Below are positions 59,100-64,000 of a stretch of DNA of 64,000 nucleotides, one piece after another. The position numbers and the translations under genes were made by a program. The stretch's first letter is position 1, and each line of letters opens with the position of its first letter. The notes below the pieces were generated by a model that saw only the letters and a program-made list of their open reading frames with translations, ran no database searches and was not told where the DNA came from. The DNA is from Trileptium ribeirensis. Lineage: Eukaryota > Nematoda > Enoplea > Enoplida > Thoracostomopsidae. The stretch covers positions 1-64,000 of the forward strand of contig JASANE010028414.1 of NCBI GenBank assembly GCA_030248225.1, given 5' to 3'.

Positions 59100-60714
59100 G
59101 ACCAAAGCATACGGCTCCTGCCGACAAATAATTTCCTTGCTATCCGAAGTGTTCGGGGTCTTCTCTCCGTCACGGATAAATGAGCACTTCCACGCGTCCT
59201 GGGTGTGACTACGCTCACGAATTCAGAGGCCAAGGCCATAATAACAAAATTTTGGGTTGAGGATTCCGCGTTTCTAAAATAGCCCAAGTGGAGTTCACAG
59301 ATACAATTTGGTCATCCCATTCAACTTGTAAGTATAAAAAATTTTTGTTACTAACTATTAAAATTTCGGGTGAATGGCTGATTCACAAACCATTTAAAAC
59401 TAAACATGTGTACCTGCTCGGGGATGCGGGCTCCGTGATTGGAGTCCGGAATTTGCATTATATATATATCGTGTTCCCGATTGGGAAGTATTTGTGGGTG
59501 TGCCAAGAAGAGAAAAATAATAAGGAAAAGTAAACAGTCGGAGTGTGCATTTATTCTCGGCGAATTAGACTTAATCAAGTTAGGCGTGCCCCTAAGTGAA
59601 TTACACTTAATTAGGTCTAAGCGTCACTCATTTTAGCGAAATGTACGGATCTCCCCAACCTATGTCTGGCGCTGTCCGACTTATATTTTAAGTCCCTCTT
59701 CCGCACGCTACCTTCCGGCTACCCTCCTAAGACGCTCGAGACCGCCGTCCTGCATTACTGTCGTCCCGCCCCGCTCTCCATTCAAAACTTTATCTCGATT
59801 TCAAAGTATATCTCGAATATGGCCGTAAGCCAGTTAAGCAAACTAATACTGCTAGATCAAGGTAGGCCCACTTCCAACGCCACGCTCCTTTCAACTCGCA
59901 CGCGTTCGCAGTCTTCCCCGCATCGCTTCAGCAACTAGTTTTGGTGCGTAGGTCTCAAAGAACCCACCCTGGTGCAATGCTTCAGCCCGCTACCTATATA
60001 ATAGGCTGGGTCCAACTAGCTCCGCCCCAACCTCACGCAGTCCCAATATTACTTACCAGGGACCCATGGGTTTCAGGACCGTCACTCGGTTCATCAAACA
60101 CCCCTTCGAAAATGAACCTTGCCGTTTAGGGAGCTTTCTCAGGGCCTTGGTTCAGGACCCGATGGCAGAAATCGACGGAATGACGGGTCAGCCTCATTAG
60201 ATGTGAGCAGGCTTAGGGAATGACCCTCCCTCATGGGGACCTCCATACCATTAGATACGTGGGCCATCATAGGGGCCAGGCCGAACACTCTGGTAAACCT
60301 GCCGGCAGCCTGCTAAGCTAAGCGGTTCCCTTCGGTCAGACCAGGGTCCACCGGGGAATCGTGTAAGTCGGGGTTGTCCGGGCACCACCGTGAAAATTGA
60401 GGGTGGTGCAGCTGGGATCCCTTATGGTCCTAGTACACACAGGGCTATTGTAGATATGCCTGATGAATATATAATTTGCATAATGAAGTCGAAAAAACTA
60501 ATCTATGATTTTTAAGACACTTTGTACCCAGCGTCTTAACAGCAAAAATACCGTAGGCAAATTTATTTTTTTGCTTAAAATTTTTATTTTAAGACTTGTT
60601 TTAATTTATACATTCCGTGTTTAAAGAAAAAGTAGAATTCGCAATAATAATTTTTAGCTTACACTTCCGCTTGCTTATATATGCTTCTACGGTAAATTTC
60701 CCGTCGTCATAAGT
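59100..60714. other. no gene recognised
   Basis: Mixed composition; C-rich around 59,640-60,120. Short ORFs only. Contains the diverged match to 55,267-55,320 near 60,190. Confidence 0.35.
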
Positions 60715-60889
60715 TTTTCGGCTATTATAACGATTAGAGTTCTGAAAGAACCACATGTAGCAGCAGCATTTGCGTTAAAACTTATTTCTGAACACGTAAT
60801 GAACATAAAATTAAACTGTTCTAACCTTGTTCCATCTTACAATAATAAACATATGCATTTTACATGTTACATCTTAGCATTGTTACCTT
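60715..60889 (-). repeat. right member of an inverted-repeat pair
   Basis: Complement relation to 56,111-56,300; its outer end reads AAGGTAACAATGCTA on the minus strand ending at 60,889. Confidence 0.6.
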
Positions 60890-61469
60890 GTACTATTACT
60901 TTTACATGGTCACGAGATACGCTTCACATTCAAGGTTAAATTAGTGTGAAAAATAATGCTGAAGCTTCAATACAAATGAGAATTTGGGCTCTAGAATCGG
61001 CTCAGCGTTAAAGCCGAGCCGAGCCTGTCATGATATCTCAAGAGGCGAGCCAGAGCCCTAGGTGTGTTTGAGAGAATGGAATCTAACGTATCGGAAGAAT
61101 CTGAGTCGGTTCTTAAAACCTCTTCTAAAACGACAAACATTTATTATAACATATGATGTTATAGCACAATAGTCTGCCAAAGGCAAGAGCTTGAGAGAAT
61201 ACAGCGGCTCGGCTATTAAAAGCTCTAAAACCAATTATATGATTTGTTAGACGATTGGCATATTTTCTCTCTATATATTAGGGAGTTGCGAACTTTAATT
61301 ATTCGGAGGCTGAGACAGGATTCTATCTTGTTATCAGAATAGCCGAACAGAGAAGAAGACCCGTCCACGAAGAGCCGATTAGACAAGAACTTGAAAAACC
61401 TGGCATTTTGCCACCAATTTGGGATGCCTCCACCATTTTCAATGTGGATGGATCACAAAGTGGTCATAC
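60890..61469. other. no gene recognised
   Basis: AT-rich; no element or coding signal seen. Confidence 0.35.
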
Positions 61470-62420
61470 CGCAGTCCCGTCCCCAACCCCGAGACGCAGC
61501 ACCTGGAGGTTCCACCCCTTCAGAGGCGCCGTACTTCCTCAAGTCATCGATTCTCTCCCGAGGGCCCGCTCCCCCTCCTCGAGGCGCTGCACCTTCTAAA
61601 GTATTCCGAGGGGCAACATTCTCCCGAGGCGCTGCACTTTCCCCGAGGCGGCACACTTCCTTCCGAGTGCCGCAATCCCTTCTCCGAACAGGCACCACAT
61701 CCCACCCTGAGGCGCCTCAGCTCTACGGCAGAACCCGGAGGTCCCACCCCCTTCGAAGCGCCGCACCCCCCTCAAGTTATCGAATCTCCCCCAGAGGCGC
61801 CGCATCCCTCCCGAAGCCCCGCACCCCTCCCCTCGACGCGCTGAATCCTCCAAACCGTACTATCCCGAGGAGCCCCATCCTTCCGAGGCGTTGCATCCCC
61901 CTGAGGTGGCGCACCTTCTCCGCAGTTTCCGCAACCCCGTCGCCGAAGAGACATCGCACCTTACCCTGAGGCGTCGCAACCCTTCCCCCTCTATGTGCTG
62001 TCGGCTCCGAAGCCAATGTGCCGCAGCCCACGCCCCCTCCCCCCGAGGCGCCGCACACCCATCTTCTTCTCCTCCTCCCCGAGGCGCCGCATCCCCGTAC
62101 CCCGGCCTCCGAGCTGTCGCACCTCTATAAGGCACCGCAACGTCCCTCCACGCCATCCGACGTACCGCACCCCCCTACAAAGGCGCTGCAACGCCACCCC
62201 CCACCCCCCCGCAAGCGCTACACCTCATCCTCCGAGGCAGCGCACCTCCCCCCAAGGTGGTGCGCTTCTCGCTGCCAAAAGACACGACACCCCACCAAAG
62301 GCGCTGCATCCCCACTGGCGCCGCAACCATCCCCAATGATGCACGACACCCACCAAGCCCTATGCGCCGCAGGCTATTCCCCCGAGTCGCCGCAGCGCCA
62401 CCCCCCGTGAAGTTTCGCAC
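61470..62420. repeat. C-rich degenerate minisatellite
   Basis: About 950 bp built from irregular repeats of cYCCCGAGGCGCCGCAYC spaced roughly 25-40 bp apart. Strongly C-rich on the plus strand. It keeps several frames open with Pro/Arg/Ala-rich translations, which is expected from its composition and not evidence of a gene. Confidence 0.75.
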
Positions 62421-63097
62421 CTTACCAGTCCGTACCCCCATGCATCATTGTCGCCTGTCCCAGAGTGCCGCTTGGGGCCCGCCCACCGATAGTTAACTTT
62501 AAATCAAATTAAAAAGCTAGCTACATGGCAAGCACTGGGCAAGAAAAGGCTATGAAAAAATTTATTCAGCAACTAATTAAGCGGTACATCTCTTTTTATT
62601 TAATTGTCTCCAGAATGAAACAAAAATAGGTTTGTCATATGACTGGCAACGAAATAATGTGGACATACACGTGCCTATTCTATTTACTAGAGAATACGTT
62701 TGCCGAATATAACGCGACTTCAAGAATATATCTCTATTCAGTCAAAGCTGTGCTCTTAAAATTTTCCTTAATTTAATGCGCTTCGATTGTGCACTAAATC
62801 TTACACATCTTGGGACGAAAGCATAAACATAAATAATCAAAGTTGTCTGTTTCCGATGAAGACCAAACATTGCTTCTTAAAAAGGTATATCTTCAAAAGA
62901 AATTAAGAGCCTGCTTTCAAAAAATTCCAGGAAATTTCTTCGAAAAATGCACCAGTATTGGCACAAAACATGATTTCGAACCAGCATAGTCGATTTACCG
63001 TGTACATCCTCGAGCGTTTTTTCTTTGTTCCGCTGTCAGGTGTCAAAATGCGGTGTTTGTGCTCCATTTTATTACTCTTCAAAGAAGCAAGATTATT
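62421..63097. other. no gene recognised
   Basis: AT-rich non-coding sequence. Confidence 0.4.
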
Positions 63098-63990
63098 TTT
63101 ATCTTAACTTTCGAATTTTTTCCTATAGTTGACTTTACTTCAAAGCAAAATGATAAATGCCGATGACATTTTTTCGATTAAGGCACCGGTTCTGGAGTTA
63201 TAGGGATTGGGGTGTTATCACCAATATCGTTTCAACTTATGATCAGTTGTAAGTATCTCTATAATACCCTATCTGATCTTATATGTTTATTTACCACATG
63301 TCAGTCTATTATTTTTGTACAACAGGATCTTTCATTTGGTCTATATTTCACATGTACAGTGTGAGTATGGACAATGCATAACAGTTCTATGTAATAAGGT
63401 TGGCTTGACCGGTAATAAACTACGTTGTTGTTGTTGTTGTTGTTGAGCTACGTGGGTATAACGCCTCCATGGTTCGTCGGCCCAACATTCGAAATTGTAT
63501 TCTGAGGTTCTGGGCGGCTAAAAAGTCTTCGGACTTTTCGGGCATGGAAAACTCAATGGCGGTATTGGCTTTGCTGTGTGACATATGGTACCACGGATAT
63601 GGCGCCATCAAGGTTCGGGGTTAGAGAGCAAAATAAAGATTTTACCTCATTTTAGTATCCTTCACGGAAGCAAGATTATTTTTATCTTAACTTTCGAATG
63701 TTTTCTCTGCTTGCTTTTATTTCATAGTAAAATGACAAATGCCGATGCTTCCTTTTTATTTTTAGATTAAGGCTCCGGTTCATGGGACTTGGAGTATAGC
63801 ACCCCCGTGGTTCCTCAACTCAAAATTTGAAAATTTGTTCTGACTATCTGGGCGGGTAAATAGTTTTACTTAGGGGTTTTCAGGCATGGAAAACTCATTG
63901 CTGTTGTTGATTTTGGTCTGCGATCCATGGTTCTATGAGTACGGGGTATGGCGCCCCATAGTTCCTCGACCCAAGATTCCTAATTTTATT
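63098..63990. repeat. complex direct repeats at the right edge of the window
   Basis: A block ttttatcttaactttcgaat...aatgccgatg...gattaaggcWccggtt occurs at about 63,098-63,200 and 63,676-63,785. A second block (tggttcSTcRRc...ggcatggaaaactca) occurs near 63,466-63,555 and 63,808-63,900, and starts again near 63,955. The array probably continues beyond the window. Confidence 0.65.
63424..63445. repeat. GTT microsatellite
   Basis: Seven consecutive GTT units inside the complex repeat region. Confidence 0.9.
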
Positions 63991-64000
63991 GTAACGTCCT

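Noticed and set aside
61391..62496. Pro/Arg/Ala-rich ORFs in up to five frames
   Set aside because: Open in many frames at once because of the minisatellite composition; no start context or domain.
40232..64000. tRNA or rRNA genes
   Set aside because: No B-box-like GGTTCRANNCC with a fitting cloverleaf and no rRNA-like stretch was seen on reading.

Overview
The window is eukaryotic, and almost certainly from an invertebrate animal. It has spliced coding sequence with GT-AG introns, a serine/glycine-rich nuclear-protein gene fragment resembling the SAFB family, pogo/Tigger-type and Harbinger-type DNA transposons, and a Ty3/gypsy-type retroelement carrying an envelope gene. The species cannot be named from the sequence alone. 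There are no bacterial operons, rRNA genes or CRISPR arrays, and no tRNA gene was recognised.

Layout. Positions 1-5.1 kb hold a decayed pogo-type transposase on the minus strand and featureless AT-rich DNA. Positions 5,137-40,229 form one giant inverted repeat with two arms of about 17.2 kb around a spacer of about 590 bp. Each arm starts at its outer end with a 4.5 kb pogo-like element whose outer terminal repeat coincides with the palindrome boundary. Further inward each arm carries a Harbinger-type MITE, a 1.3 kb element containing a 174-bp tandem repeat, the last four exons of a SAFB-like gene, a region of recurring G-tract motifs, a small Tc1/mariner-type MITE and, at the centre, a diverged repeat family. 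The left SAFB-like copy is open in frame through every exon. The right copy has several frameshifts and a stop.

Positions 40.2-43.5 kb hold no recognised gene. Positions 43,519-52,829 are a nearly complete LTR retroelement with LTRs about 1% different by eye. Its gene order is LTR, gag, envelope-protease, RT-RNase H-integrase, a novel accessory ORF, polypurine tract, LTR. The envelope lies between gag and protease instead of after integrase. Neither gag nor envelope-pol begins with an ATG. A short ATG exon inside the LTR ends at a consensus splice donor in phase with both, which suggests that translation starts in the LTR.

Positions 52.8-64 kb are accessory and repeat-rich: paired 0.5 kb MITEs, an inverted-repeat pair about 4.8 kb apart, several dispersed diverged repeats, a C-rich degenerate minisatellite and a GTT microsatellite.

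The two leading observations are the palindrome, bounded on both sides by inverted pogo copies and a shared TA target, and the retroelement with a displaced envelope and an LTR-encoded start. All homology calls come from reading motifs. No database search or alignment was run.
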